Shown piece after piece: positions 16,795-25,286 of a stretch of DNA of 26,952 bases. The notes below the pieces were generated by a model, which did not search any database, was not told where the DNA came from, and worked only from the letters and a program-made list of their open reading frames with translations. Location: the NCBI GenBank assembly GCA_963922815.1, contig CAWUKD010000033.1, forward strand, positions 1 to 26,952, given 5' to 3'. Source of the DNA: SZUA-146 sp963922815 (lineage in GTDB: Bacteria; Pseudomonadota; Gammaproteobacteria; Steroidobacterales; SZUA-146). Each line of letters begins with the position of its first letter. The stretch's first letter is position 1. A program made the translations under genes and the position numbers.

Positions 16795-18345
16795 GTGGAT
16801 TCAACGAATACACTGGTCGGTGACGAGTCGTTACCACCTGCGAACGACCTGGGCGAAGAGATTGTTGAGACAGATGCACCTTCCATACCGTTTTCGTTTG
16901 CTCGCCGTCACGGACTGCTGCTCGAATCCGTAGACGACGGCGTGGCCCGCATACTGTGCCTCAAGAGCACCCCGCTGATCGCTCTGGCGGAAGTGCGCCG
17001 TGTGTTGGGCGTGCCCTTTTCCATGCGGCAGATTTCTGACGAAGAGTTTGACCTGATTCTTCAGCAAAACTACGAAGGTGGCGATTCGAACCGCGCGATG
17101 GAAATGGTCGAGGGCATGAACGATGACACGGACCTCTTTTCCGTGGCCAACGCCCTGCCCGAGCCGTCCGACCTTCTGGAAGCCGACGACGACGCGCCGA
17201 TTATCCGGCTGATCAACGCGGTGCTGACCGAAGCGGTTAAGGACAACGCGTCGGATATTCATATCGAACCCTTCGAGAACCGACTGGTGGTGCGGTTTCG
17301 TGTCGATGGCGTTCTGCGTGAAGTGCTCACCAGCCGCCGCGCCCTGGCCCCTTTGGTTGTATCCCGAATCAAAGTGATGTCCAAACTCGACATCGCCGAA
17401 CGGCGCATTCCCCAGGATGGTCGCATCTCATTGAGAATTGCCGGTCGCGCTGTAGATGTGCGTGTATCAACGCTGCCCTCCGGGCACGGTGAGCGCGTCG
17501 TGATGCGACTGCTCGACAAACAGGCCGGCAAGCTCGACCTGGAACAGCTCGGCATGAGTAAAGAGACGCAGGACAAGTTCAATCAGCTCATCGGCAAACC
17601 GCACGGCATTATTCTGGTCACCGGCCCTACCGGCTCGGGTAAAACAACCACGCTGTATTCCGGCCTCGAAGAAATCAACGACGACACGCGTAACATCATG
17701 ACCGTCGAAGACCCGATCGAATACTACATTGACGGGATCGGACAAACGCAGGTCAATACCAAAGTTGACATGACGTTTGCGCGCGGGCTTCGCGCAATTC
17801 TGCGACAGGATCCAGACGTGGTGATGGTCGGTGAGATTCGCGATCTTGAAACCGCGGAAATTGCGGTTCAGGCCAGTTTGACCGGTCACCTTGTCATGTC
17901 CACCCTTCACACCAATACGGCCGTTGGCGCCGTCACACGACTGCGGGACATGGGCGTGGAACCGTTTCTGCTGTCGTCGAGTCTCGTTGGTGTGCTTGCA
18001 CAGCGACTGGTTCGAATGCTCTGTAAAGACTGCCGCAGAACCGAGGAGCCTACCGAGCGTGAACGCAACCTTCTGGGTCTCAGCGCTACCGACCGCGCTC
18101 CGGTGTTTAAGCCCGTAGGCTGCAAGGAATGCGGCGGCAGCGGTTTCCGCGGTCGTACGGGTATCTACGAACTCATCGCCCTGGATGACGCGATGCGCAC
18201 CATGATTCACGACGGTGCCAGTGAACAGGAACTTGAAGCCTTCGCGAGAACCCTTGGTCCCGGCATCCGCGACGATGGCCGATTCAAGGTGCTCGCCGGT
18301 GACACCACGCTCGAAGAAGTCCTGCGGGTCACACAAGAAGACTAG
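16795..18345 (+). CDS. gspE: Type II secretion system ATPase GspE
   Basis: A 516-residue cytoplasmic hexameric ATPase that powers pseudopilus assembly. Visible are the N1E-like domain, the N2 region with DNASDIHIEPFENRLVVRFRVDG, Walker A GPTGSGKTT (about 277-285), the Asp box TVEDPIEYY, Walker B PDVVMVGEIRD, the His box GHLVMSTLHTN, and the zinc tetracysteine at about residues 410, 413, 443 and 446 (C-x2-C-x29-C-x2-C), which is diagnostic of GspE within the family. The frame continues to a TTG at 16762 inside gspD; the GTG at 16795 has AGAAGG upstream and clears the gspD stop by four bases, so I chose it. The stop shares one base with the gspF GTG. Confidence 0.95.
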   Translation: MDSTNTLVGDESLPPANDLGEEIVETDAPSIPFSFARRHGLLLESVDDGVARILCLKSTPLIALAEVRRVLGVPFSMRQISDEEFDLILQQNYEGGDSNRAMEMVEGMNDDTDLFSVANALPEPSDLLEADDDAPIIRLINAVLTEAVKDNASDIHIEPFENRLVVRFRVDGVLREVLTSRRALAPLVVSRIKVMSKLDIAERRIPQDGRISLRIAGRAVDVRVSTLPSGHGERVVMRLLDKQAGKLDLEQLGMSKETQDKFNQLIGKPHGIILVTGPTGSGKTTTLYSGLEEINDDTRNIMTVEDPIEYYIDGIGQTQVNTKVDMTFARGLRAILRQDPDVVMVGEIRDLETAEIAVQASLTGHLVMSTLHTNTAVGAVTRLRDMGVEPFLLSSSLVGVLAQRLVRMLCKDCRRTEEPTERERNLLGLSATDRAPVFKPVGCKECGGSGFRGRTGIYELIALDDAMRTMIHDGASEQELEAFARTLGPGIRDDGRFKVLAGDTTLEEVLRVTQED

Positions 18346-19565
18346 TGGCCGCATTCGAGTACAAAGCCTACGACGCAGGCGGCAAAGAACTCAAAGGCCT
18401 GCTCGAAGGAGATACGGCCAAACAGGTTCGTCGGCAGCTGCGCGAGAAAAAGCTCATTCCAATCGAGGTGAGCGAAGTAGCGCAGCAGAAGAAGAATAAG
18501 GATCAGCCTCAGGAAGCCGGCTCCAAGAACAAACTCAGCATCACCGAACTCACGCTGGTGACACGGCAGCTGGCCACCATGCTGCGTGCCGGTACGCCAC
18601 TTGACGAAACCATTCAGGCGGTAGCGGAGCAAACCGAATCACCGAAAGTCCAGCGGGTGCTGCTGGGCGTACGCGCAAAGGTCCTCGAGGGCTATACGCT
18701 CGCCGACAGCATCGGCACATTCCCGAATGCGTTTCCCGACATCTATCGCTCCACGGTGGGCGCCGGTGAAACATCCGGTCACCTGGATCGTGTACTGGAA
18801 CACCTCGCCGAATACACCGAAAAGCAGCATGCCATTAAGCAAAAGGTCATGCAGGCGTTTATCTACCCGGCCTTTCTGACTTTCGTTGCCGTCGGAATTG
18901 TGATTTTTCTGATGGTGTCGATTGTGCCCAAACTGGTAGGCATCTTTGAGGACACCGAGCAGGAGCTGCCCTTCATTACCCGCGCGCTCATCAACACCAG
19001 CGACTTCCTGCAAAACTACGGACTGTTTTTGCTCGGCGGAATTATTGTCGGTGTGTTTGTGTTTCGCATGATTTTCAAGCAGCCGGATGCCAAACGAAAG
19101 TTGCACAAGTGGTTTTTGAAACTGCCGGTGTTCGGCCGCTTTATTCGCAGCAACAATACGGCTCAGTTTGCCAACACGCTGAGCATCATGGCTGCGAGCG
19201 GTGTACCCATCCTGACGGCACTGCAAACCGCGGCCAGCGTGATCACCAACGTACCCATGCGTGAAGCCGTGGAAGAAGCCTCTGTTCGGGTCAGAGAAGG
19301 CGCCTCAATCGGCAAGTCTCTGGCCATCAGCAAGCTGTTCCCGCCCATGACCATGCACCTGATCAAAATCGGTGAGGCCAGCGGTGAACTCGAAGACATG
19401 CTCGGTCGCGCCGCCGAAAATCAGGAGCGCGAGCTTGAAACCATCCGGTCGGTACTGACCAGCCTCATGGGTCCGGTCATGATTCTGATCATGGGTGGGG
19501 TTGTTGTCATGATCGTACTCGCGATCCTGCTGCCCATCATGTCGCTAAACGACCTGTCTGCCTGA
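18345..19565 (+). CDS. gspF: Type II secretion system inner-membrane protein GspF
   Basis: A 406-residue polytopic platform protein. It opens with the GspF N-terminus AAFEYKAYDAGGKELKGLLEGD and has two T2SSF domains, each starting with a cytoplasmic helical bundle (VTRQLATMLRAGTPLDETI and NTLSIMAASGVPILTALQTA). Three membrane segments lie at about 182-202, 226-246 and 375-398. The pattern GEASGELEDMLGRAAENQERELE is typical. The GTG start overlaps the gspE stop by one base (TAGTG). The gspG pseudopilin gene that commonly follows is absent; a 450-base non-coding region follows instead, so gspG-N must be elsewhere if the system is complete. Confidence 0.95.
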   Translation: MAAFEYKAYDAGGKELKGLLEGDTAKQVRRQLREKKLIPIEVSEVAQQKKNKDQPQEAGSKNKLSITELTLVTRQLATMLRAGTPLDETIQAVAEQTESPKVQRVLLGVRAKVLEGYTLADSIGTFPNAFPDIYRSTVGAGETSGHLDRVLEHLAEYTEKQHAIKQKVMQAFIYPAFLTFVAVGIVIFLMVSIVPKLVGIFEDTEQELPFITRALINTSDFLQNYGLFLLGGIIVGVFVFRMIFKQPDAKRKLHKWFLKLPVFGRFIRSNNTAQFANTLSIMAASGVPILTALQTAASVITNVPMREAVEEASVRVREGASIGKSLAISKLFPPMTMHLIKIGEASGELEDMLGRAAENQERELETIRSVLTSLMGPVMILIMGGVVVMIVLAILLPIMSLNDLSA

Positions 19566-19638
19566 CACCGGCGCATCTGCCTGGCAAGCTGCCCCGACTA
19601 ACCGACTTCCTGCTCTGACTGCGTGACATCCGAGTCTG

Positions 19639-19779
19639 CGTCATTACGAGCCCGCGCCGCGGGTGTGGCAATCTCCGCGCAGGTATTGGCGAACCGTAAG
19701 ACAAGCCGTACTCTGGTCAGAAGATTGCCGCGCACTTCGCACCTGCAATGACCATGAGCGCCGCGGGCTCGCAATGACG
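19639..19779. repeat. REP/MITE-like imperfect inverted repeat, 141 bases
   Basis: The outer arms CGTCATTACGAGCCCGCG (19639-19656) and CGCGGGCTCGCAATGACG (19762-19779) are complementary at 17 of 18 positions. Inner arms GGCAATCT (19667-19674) and AGATTGCC (19722-19729) pair perfectly. A further partial copy, GCAATGACC, lies at 19745-19753, as if the right half were a fusion of two units. The CGTCATTGCGAGC...GGCAATCT pattern resembles dispersed intergenic palindromes known from many proteobacteria. No transposase is linked, so any movement would need a RAYT or other enzyme encoded elsewhere. Confidence 0.7.
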
Positions 19780-19956
19780 AAGGTTGTGTAGTCATACAAC
19801 CTCTCATGGCCACCTGTTCAGTAGTACGTCGTAAATAATTGATCATGCTGGCGATTTGAACGCCCCTATCGCGACGCACAAAATCTGTTCTGAATATGAC
19901 AAAACGTATCGGTCCACGGTTTTGTGACCCAGTTCAGGGTTTATAGCGGGCTGTCC

Positions 19957-19985
19957 TTGCTAAAAAGGGCCGTGCAGTATTAAAC
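19957..19985 (+). promoter_or_regulatory. Candidate promoter for the small gene at 20016
   Basis: TTGCTA (19957-19962) and TTAAAC (19980-19985) are 17 bases apart, with the -10 about 30 bases before the first ATG. The -35 is fair and the -10 weak. There is no good ribosome site before 20016; GGATGG stands eight bases before the alternative ATG at 20028. Confidence 0.35.
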
Positions 19986-20015
19986 ATAGTCTTACGCACT
20001 TACCTATTTTTATGG

Positions 20016-20276
20016 ATGGGCTCAAAGATGGTCGAAAGCAAAAGCAAAACCAATTTTTTCGATGACGTAATCAGCGACGACCCGCAGGCAACGGATACGT
20101 CCGTGTTTAACGCCAACGAAATCGTCGACAATATCGAGAAACGTGTGGCACTTGCCAATGGTAAAGACGTGATTGAAACACGCTCGGAAGCCAAGCGGCG
20201 ATTCGAAGCGCTGCGTGAAGAACGGCGCCTGCGCGCTGATCTGGAAGATCTCGACGATTACGATATCGGCGATTGA
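20016..20276 (+). CDS. Small hypothetical protein resembling the PA3496 family
   Basis: An 86-residue hydrophilic protein without signal peptide or membrane segment. The N-terminal half is polar with FFDDVISDDPQ; the C-terminal half is a predicted charged helix, RSEAKRRFEALREERRLRADL, ending in acidic DLDDYDIGD. That basic-helix-plus-acidic-tail ending resembles the small proteins grouped as 'PA3496 family putative envelope integrity protein', an assignment I make from pattern memory only. The start could be 20028 (MVESKSK), which has a better ribosome site. It stands alone between gspF and the convergent dnaE2. The function is unknown. Confidence 0.65.
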   Translation: MGSKMVESKSKTNFFDDVISDDPQATDTSVFNANEIVDNIEKRVALANGKDVIETRSEAKRRFEALREERRLRADLEDLDDYDIGD

Positions 20277-20285
20277 CCGCACGCA

Positions 20286-20348
20286 CCTGTCCTGATCAAG
20301 CACACCCCACTATCCAGGCTCAGGACACCTGCGATTTGCGACACAGGT
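20286..20348. terminator. Weak inverted repeats between convergent small gene and dnaE2
   Basis: TGTCCTGA (20288-20295) pairs with TCAGGACA (20320-20327) over a 24-base loop. ACCTGT (20286-20291) can instead pair with ACAGGT (20342-20347), which is followed by TTT. This is the only terminator-like structure in the 77-base convergent gap; the pairing is imperfect and the loops long. Confidence 0.25.
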
Positions 20349-20353
20349 TTTCG

Positions 20354-23300
20354 TCAGTGAAAATCACGCGACGTCGTTAACAGATTACCCAGGCGCGACG
20401 ACTCATCGTGCAGCGCATGCGCGATAATGTGCATGACGCCGGACTCCCGCTGCACCTCCCCTACTACACGCATCAGCTGCGACGCCAGCAGCGCCTTGCG
20501 GTAGATCTCTGCCGTTTTTTTCCATACCACCAGATTGACGTACCCCGTTTCGTCTTCCAGAGTCACAAACGTCACACCACTGGCTGTACCCGGTCGCTGA
20601 CGAGTGATAACTAACCCCGCCAGCTGCGCGCTCGCTCCCGGCGGTAGCTCCCATAGCTCTTCAGCGGTACGTAATCGCAGCGGTGCAAAATCCTCACGCA
20701 GCAGCTTCATGGGATGATCGCCCAGCGTCAGGCTCAGCGTGTTGTAGTCATTGATCACGTCATCGCCGGCCGTGGGTCGCGCCAGCAGCGGCGCGGCTTC
20801 CTGAATATGCACTTCGGGCATCAGCGGTGTTGATGGCTCTATGCCGGCCACTTCCCAGCGGGCCTTGTGTCGATGCCCCGCCAGCGACTGTAACGCACCC
20901 GCCCCTGCCAGCAGCTCCATGTCGCGCCGGTTCAGCTGGGCCCGGTACGCCACGTTAGCGGCGTCGATAAACGGTCCTGATGCGCGTGCCGATACCAGCT
21001 GTTCTGCCGACGCTTCGCTGAACCCCTTGATCCGCGACAGTCCCAGACGAAGTGCGGCATGACCTTCGGTATCGGGCTCGAGACTCGAGTCCCATTCACT
21101 GACATTGACGTCAACGGCCAGAACCACCACCTGATGCTGACGGGCTGCGCGTATGAGCTGCGCCGGAGCGTAAAACCCCATCGGCAGGCTGTTCAGTAGT
21201 GCACAGTAAAACGCCGCGGGCTCATAGCGTTTCAGCCAGGCCGAAACGTACACCAGCAACGCGAAACTGGCCGAATGTGATTCGGGAAAACCGTACTCGC
21301 CAAAGCCCTGAATCTGGTGAAACACCTGTTCGGCAAAATGCTGTTCGTAACCACGGGCACGCATACCGCTGATGAGCCGTTCTTCAAAAGGCCCCAGCCC
21401 GCCCTTGCGTTTCCAGGCCGCCATGGCGCGCCGCAGCTGATCCGCTTCACCCGCCGAGAATCCGGCGGCCACCATGGCCAGATGCATGACCTGCTCCTGA
21501 AAAATAGGCACGCCAAGAGTACGTTCGAGTACGCCCCTGACCTCTTCTGACGGATAGCTCACCGGCTCTTCGCCGTTGCGCCGGCGCAGATACGGATGCA
21601 CCATGTCGCCCTGAATCGGACCGGGCCTGACAATAGCTACTTCGATAACCAGATCGTAAAAGCACCGCGGGCGCAATCGCGGCAGCATGTTCATCTGCGC
21701 GCGCGATTCGATCTGAAACACGCCGAGCGTGTCACCGCGCGAAATCATTTCATACACGGCCGGGTCTTCGGCAGGTACGGTTGCCAGCGACCAGCGTTTG
21801 CCGCGAAAGCCTTCGATCAGATCAAAACTGCGTCGAATCGCCGTGAGCATGCCCAGCCCGAGCACGTCGACCTTGAGCAAACCCAGCTCTTCGAGATCGT
21901 CTTTTTCCCACTGAATGACCGTGCGCTCCTCCATGGCCGCATTTTCAGTAGGCACCAGCTCGTAAAGCGGCTGGTTTGAAATCACAAAACCGCCCACGTG
22001 CTGCGACAGGTGGCGCGGAAAACCAATCAGCTCCCGCACGAGCGTCAGCACGCGATGGATCAGTGGATTGTCGGGGTCAAAGCCGGCCTCACGCACGCGA
22101 TCGTCACGAATGCCTTTACCGTCCCACCACTGCATCGCGCGCGCCAGGCGGTCGGTCTGAATGTCGTCCAGCCCCATAGCCTTGCCGACGTCGCGCATGG
22201 CGCTGCGCGCACGATAGCAAATAACCGTAGCCGTAAGCGCCGCGCGTTCGCGTCCGTACTTTTGATAAATATACTGAATGACTTCTTCGCGCCGTTCGTG
22301 CTCGAAGTCGATATCAATATCGGGCGGCTCGTTGCGCTCTTTGGAAATAAACCGCTCAAACAGCATCGACATGCGAGCCGGGTCGACAGCCGTCACCCCC
22401 AGACAAAAACACACCGACGAGTTGGCCGCAGAGCCTCTGCCCTGACACAAAATGTTCTGCGACCGGGCGAACTTCACAATGTCGTACACGGTGAGAAAAT
22501 ACTTCGCGTAATCCAGTTCTTCAATCAGCTGAAGCTCGTGCTCAATCAGTCGGGAAACATGGGGACTTACACCCTCAGGCCAGCGCCGCGCTGCGCCTTC
22601 ATACGTAAGCTCACGCAGGTACGCCTGCGGCGTGTAGCCTGCAGGTACGATCTCATCGGGGTATTCGTACCGCAGCTCATCCAGCGTAAAGCGGCATCTC
22701 TCGCTGACCCGCAGCGTGTTGGCCAGCATGCTCTTTGGGTACAGCGCTGCCAAAGCGCTGAGCGAACGTAAATGCCGTTCGCCGTTGGCGTACAAATGAA
22801 AGCCGGCGCTATCGACGCACACGCCTTCGCGAATGGCGCTGAGCGTGTCCTGCAGCGCACGACGACCTCGCTTGTGCATGTGCACGTCCCCACACGCCAC
22901 CGCCTCGATGCCGGTGGCCTGAGACACCGCGTGAAGCTGCTGCACGCGCTGACGATCGCGCCCGTTAACATCCAGCTCAACGGCGAGCCATAAATGACGT
23001 CCGAACCGCATTTTCAGATACTGTGCCTGCGCCTGGGTTGGCAGTTCAGGTGGCACCCACAGCACTTCACAGTCGCCCCGAAACGCCGCAAGCTGCGCGC
23101 TGCTGATCGCGTATTCGCCCTTGGGCGCGCTGCGCCTGGCCTGCGTAATGGCATGGCACAGATGGGTGTAGCCGCGTTTGCTGGTCGCCAGCATCACCAG
23201 GTGTACATCGTCGGAGCACCGAAACTCGCTGCCAATAATCAGCTTGAGTGAAAGCCCCTGCTCGTCGACGCGCTCTTTAATCGCCGCATGTGCCCGAACA

Positions 23301-23449
23301 ATGCCCGACACCGAACACTCGTCAGTGAGCGCAAGCGCTGCATAACCCAGCCGTGCCGCCTGCTCGACCAGCTCTTCCGGATGCGACGCGCCCCGCAGGA
23401 AGCTGAAGTTGCTGACGCAGTGAAGTTCGGCATAAGACACAGCGGCCAC
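20354..23449 (-). CDS. dnaE2: Error-prone DNA polymerase DnaE2 (ImuC)
   Basis: A 1031-residue C-family polymerase that carries out SOS-induced translesion synthesis with ImuA and ImuB. The PHP domain opens with the DnaE2-typical AELHCVSNFSFLRGASHPEELVEQA and LALTDECSVSGIVRAH. The palm has GRGSAANSSVCFCLG (about 337-351) and PDIDIDFEHERREEV, with predicted catalytic Asp377 and Asp379; the third, Asp528, lies in LLKVDVLGLGML. The fingers segment FPESHSASFALLVYVSAWLKRYEPAAFYCALLNS and a C-terminal OB domain (TASGVTFVTLEDETGYVNLVVW) follow. Length is normal. The GTG start directly abuts the imuB stop (TGA GTG), implying coupling. Confidence 0.96.
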   Translation of the reverse strand: MAAVSYAELHCVSNFSFLRGASHPEELVEQAARLGYAALALTDECSVSGIVRAHAAIKERVDEQGLSLKLIIGSEFRCSDDVHLVMLATSKRGYTHLCHAITQARRSAPKGEYAISSAQLAAFRGDCEVLWVPPELPTQAQAQYLKMRFGRHLWLAVELDVNGRDRQRVQQLHAVSQATGIEAVACGDVHMHKRGRRALQDTLSAIREGVCVDSAGFHLYANGERHLRSLSALAALYPKSMLANTLRVSERCRFTLDELRYEYPDEIVPAGYTPQAYLRELTYEGAARRWPEGVSPHVSRLIEHELQLIEELDYAKYFLTVYDIVKFARSQNILCQGRGSAANSSVCFCLGVTAVDPARMSMLFERFISKERNEPPDIDIDFEHERREEVIQYIYQKYGRERAALTATVICYRARSAMRDVGKAMGLDDIQTDRLARAMQWWDGKGIRDDRVREAGFDPDNPLIHRVLTLVRELIGFPRHLSQHVGGFVISNQPLYELVPTENAAMEERTVIQWEKDDLEELGLLKVDVLGLGMLTAIRRSFDLIEGFRGKRWSLATVPAEDPAVYEMISRGDTLGVFQIESRAQMNMLPRLRPRCFYDLVIEVAIVRPGPIQGDMVHPYLRRRNGEEPVSYPSEEVRGVLERTLGVPIFQEQVMHLAMVAAGFSAGEADQLRRAMAAWKRKGGLGPFEERLISGMRARGYEQHFAEQVFHQIQGFGEYGFPESHSASFALLVYVSAWLKRYEPAAFYCALLNSLPMGFYAPAQLIRAARQHQVVVLAVDVNVSEWDSSLEPDTEGHAALRLGLSRIKGFSEASAEQLVSARASGPFIDAANVAYRAQLNRRDMELLAGAGALQSLAGHRHKARWEVAGIEPSTPLMPEVHIQEAAPLLARPTAGDDVINDYNTLSLTLGDHPMKLLREDFAPLRLRTAEELWELPPGASAQLAGLVITRQRPGTASGVTFVTLEDETGYVNLVVWKKTAEIYRKALLASQLMRVVGEVQRESGVMHIIAHALHDESSRLGNLLTTSRDFH

Positions 23450-25276
23450 TCAGGCAAACAGCCCGTGCACGTACCATCGTGCCTCGGGGTCCGGCGTTAT
23501 CTCGTACGTTCTCGCTGCTGCGAACGGGTCGTCACCCACGGCGTCGGCGGCCGCAAATACCGGCTGCGGGTAAGCCGCATGCGCCTCCTGCCCTGACGGC
23601 CGCCGTTCGCGATACACCCAAAGCATCAGCTGGTGCGGATTGACCACCACAAAATAATCACGCGCTGCGTCCTGCCCGTCCCACCAGCCGCTTTCAATAC
23701 GCTCTGGCCCGTGCACGACCGTGAGTACGCCATGCCAGTACGGCAAGCCTTCACGACCCGGCATGCGATAAGGCTGGGCCAGCAACCACAGCGGCCGCTT
23801 TCCCGATACCGGCATGGTACTCACGGTGCCCGGTTCGGTGTATTTCCACGCCTGCTCGGGACGATGCTCAGGCACCAGACACAAGCCGGTCACAGCACGC
23901 ACTCCGAGGCGTGCACGCAGCTTTTCCACCAGCTGCGGCCACGGCACGTCGCCGTGCGCCGTATCGTTAAACAGCTGCCCGTCGAAACCGGTTAACGGAT
24001 ACAAACGCCCGGACACCATGCTCAAGGCAACAACGCCTTCGGGCAACACCAGCTGCTCGACTTTCTCGTGGACCAGCGCCATTAACCGCGCCGGATCACG
24101 ACACGTACTGGCCGTACCCACATTAAGCACGCTGGCCGTTGTGTGCGCGTGGTATAGCGTGATGCGTATGTTCTGTATGCCGCTTTGACGCCCCCGCAAA
24201 AAACCACACAGCTCCGTCACCAGCGTGTCGAGTCCGCGCACGATCATGTTGACGCTTTCAAGGGCAAACAGCAGCTCGCGCCGGGCGACAAATTTGTCGG
24301 GAGGCTGATAGTTCACGCGCGGGTCGGGCGCCAGACCCAGCGCCTGATCCAGCTCTTTTAAACGCTGCTTGCCCATGCGTCTGGCAAAACCGTCGCGCGG
24401 CAGGCGCAGACAGTCGCGCAGCGTGCGCACGCCCATACCCTGCAACCGCGACAACACGTGCTCGGGCCAGGCGGTCACCGCGACCGGCAGCTTGCCAAGC
24501 TGCGCTTTCAACGACACATCGTCGAGCGCAATGCCTTCATCAGACTGTGACGACGTGTGCTGCGCCATCCACAGCGCCGCAGTCGGCGTTGGCGCAACCG
24601 CACGCACGTGCGCAAAGCCAAGCACCTGCAGATCGCGCTGCACGCTGCTCAACAGTCCCTGCATCCCCTCAAACAAGGCCAGACTGCCCCGCACCTCGAG
24701 CAACACCGCGCCCGGACTGCACAGCGACACCAGCGGCGTAAACTTCTTGGCCCACGTGGCCAACCGCTCCAGCGCGGCCTGTTCCTGTGCTTCGTCCTGC
24801 GGCAGCACCTCAAGCTCGTGCACCAGCGCATAGGCGGCGGCCAAAGGCATGCCCGCGCGTACTCCCTGATCGTGCGCCCGCTGATCGCACGCTACTACGC
24901 ACGACCGACCGCTGTGATCAGCAACCACCACGGTCGCTTTGTCAGGCACGGTTTCACGGCACAGTACTTCCAGCGGAAAAGCCACAAACCTGAGCGCCAG
25001 CCACAGCTGCGCTCGTCCGGTAGCTGACTGTGCCGCCGCCTGCTCTGCAAATGTAGGCTGCACCGCGCGGGCAAGGCGTACCGAAGTCGTGTCCTGCTCA
25101 GGCAACGCATCAAACGACCGCTGTGCCGCTGACGCCGCATAACCGGACGCGCTGTCAGAAACGCCACCCGAAGCATCGCTCGCATTACGGCCTTGCTGCG
25201 CCCCACCGTGAAGCGGTGCGCCAGGGGGCAGCTCATCCTCCGGGAACAGCGCCAGCGATTTACCCACTTTACTCAT
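23450..25276 (-). CDS. imuB: ImuB, Y-family polymerase-like mutasome protein with a long N-terminal extension
   Basis: A 608-residue scaffold of the DnaE2 mutasome, related to Y-family polymerases but catalytically inactive in known members. The family core starts at about residue 91 (LWLALRFVAFPLEVLCRE), with ALVHELEVLP, LERLATWAKKFTPLVSL, LLEVRGSLALFEG and FAHVRAVAPTPTAALW, then a fingers/little-finger part with DPRVNYQPPDKFVARRELLFALESV. A beta-clamp-like QLF motif stands at 434-436 (FDGQLFND), and the typical ending is RWYVHGLFA. The first ~88 residues are Ala/Ser/Gly/Gln-rich, low-complexity and unusual for ImuB. The ATG at 25276 follows imuA by ten bases; a GTG at codon 72 is a weaker alternative without a ribosome site. 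Confidence 0.93.
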   Translation of the reverse strand: MSKVGKSLALFPEDELPPGAPLHGGAQQGRNASDASGGVSDSASGYAASAAQRSFDALPEQDTTSVRLARAVQPTFAEQAAAQSATGRAQLWLALRFVAFPLEVLCRETVPDKATVVVADHSGRSCVVACDQRAHDQGVRAGMPLAAAYALVHELEVLPQDEAQEQAALERLATWAKKFTPLVSLCSPGAVLLEVRGSLALFEGMQGLLSSVQRDLQVLGFAHVRAVAPTPTAALWMAQHTSSQSDEGIALDDVSLKAQLGKLPVAVTAWPEHVLSRLQGMGVRTLRDCLRLPRDGFARRMGKQRLKELDQALGLAPDPRVNYQPPDKFVARRELLFALESVNMIVRGLDTLVTELCGFLRGRQSGIQNIRITLYHAHTTASVLNVGTASTCRDPARLMALVHEKVEQLVLPEGVVALSMVSGRLYPLTGFDGQLFNDTAHGDVPWPQLVEKLRARLGVRAVTGLCLVPEHRPEQAWKYTEPGTVSTMPVSGKRPLWLLAQPYRMPGREGLPYWHGVLTVVHGPERIESGWWDGQDAARDYFVVVNPHQLMLWVYRERRPSGQEAHAAYPQPVFAAADAVGDDPFAAARTYEITPDPEARWYVHGLFA

Positions 25277-25286
25277 GGCAGGACGC

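Larger units (their letters stand above)
19566..20015. other. 450-base intergenic region after gspF
   Basis: No credible gene is seen on either strand. It contains a long inverted-repeat element (19639-19779), a perfect hairpin AGGTTGT-N8-ACAACCT (19781-19802) directly after it, and an AT-richer 3' part leading to the small gene at 20016. Neither hairpin is followed by a good T-run, so where gspF transcription ends is unclear. A 93-codon antisense frame (19598-19879) merely spans the repeat and has no protein-like character. Confidence 0.6.

Noticed and set aside
17467..18354. 295-codon open frame on the minus strand
   Set aside because: It is antisense to gspE, which has all its catalytic motifs. 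The peptide is rich in His/Arg/Asn and has no recognisable family.
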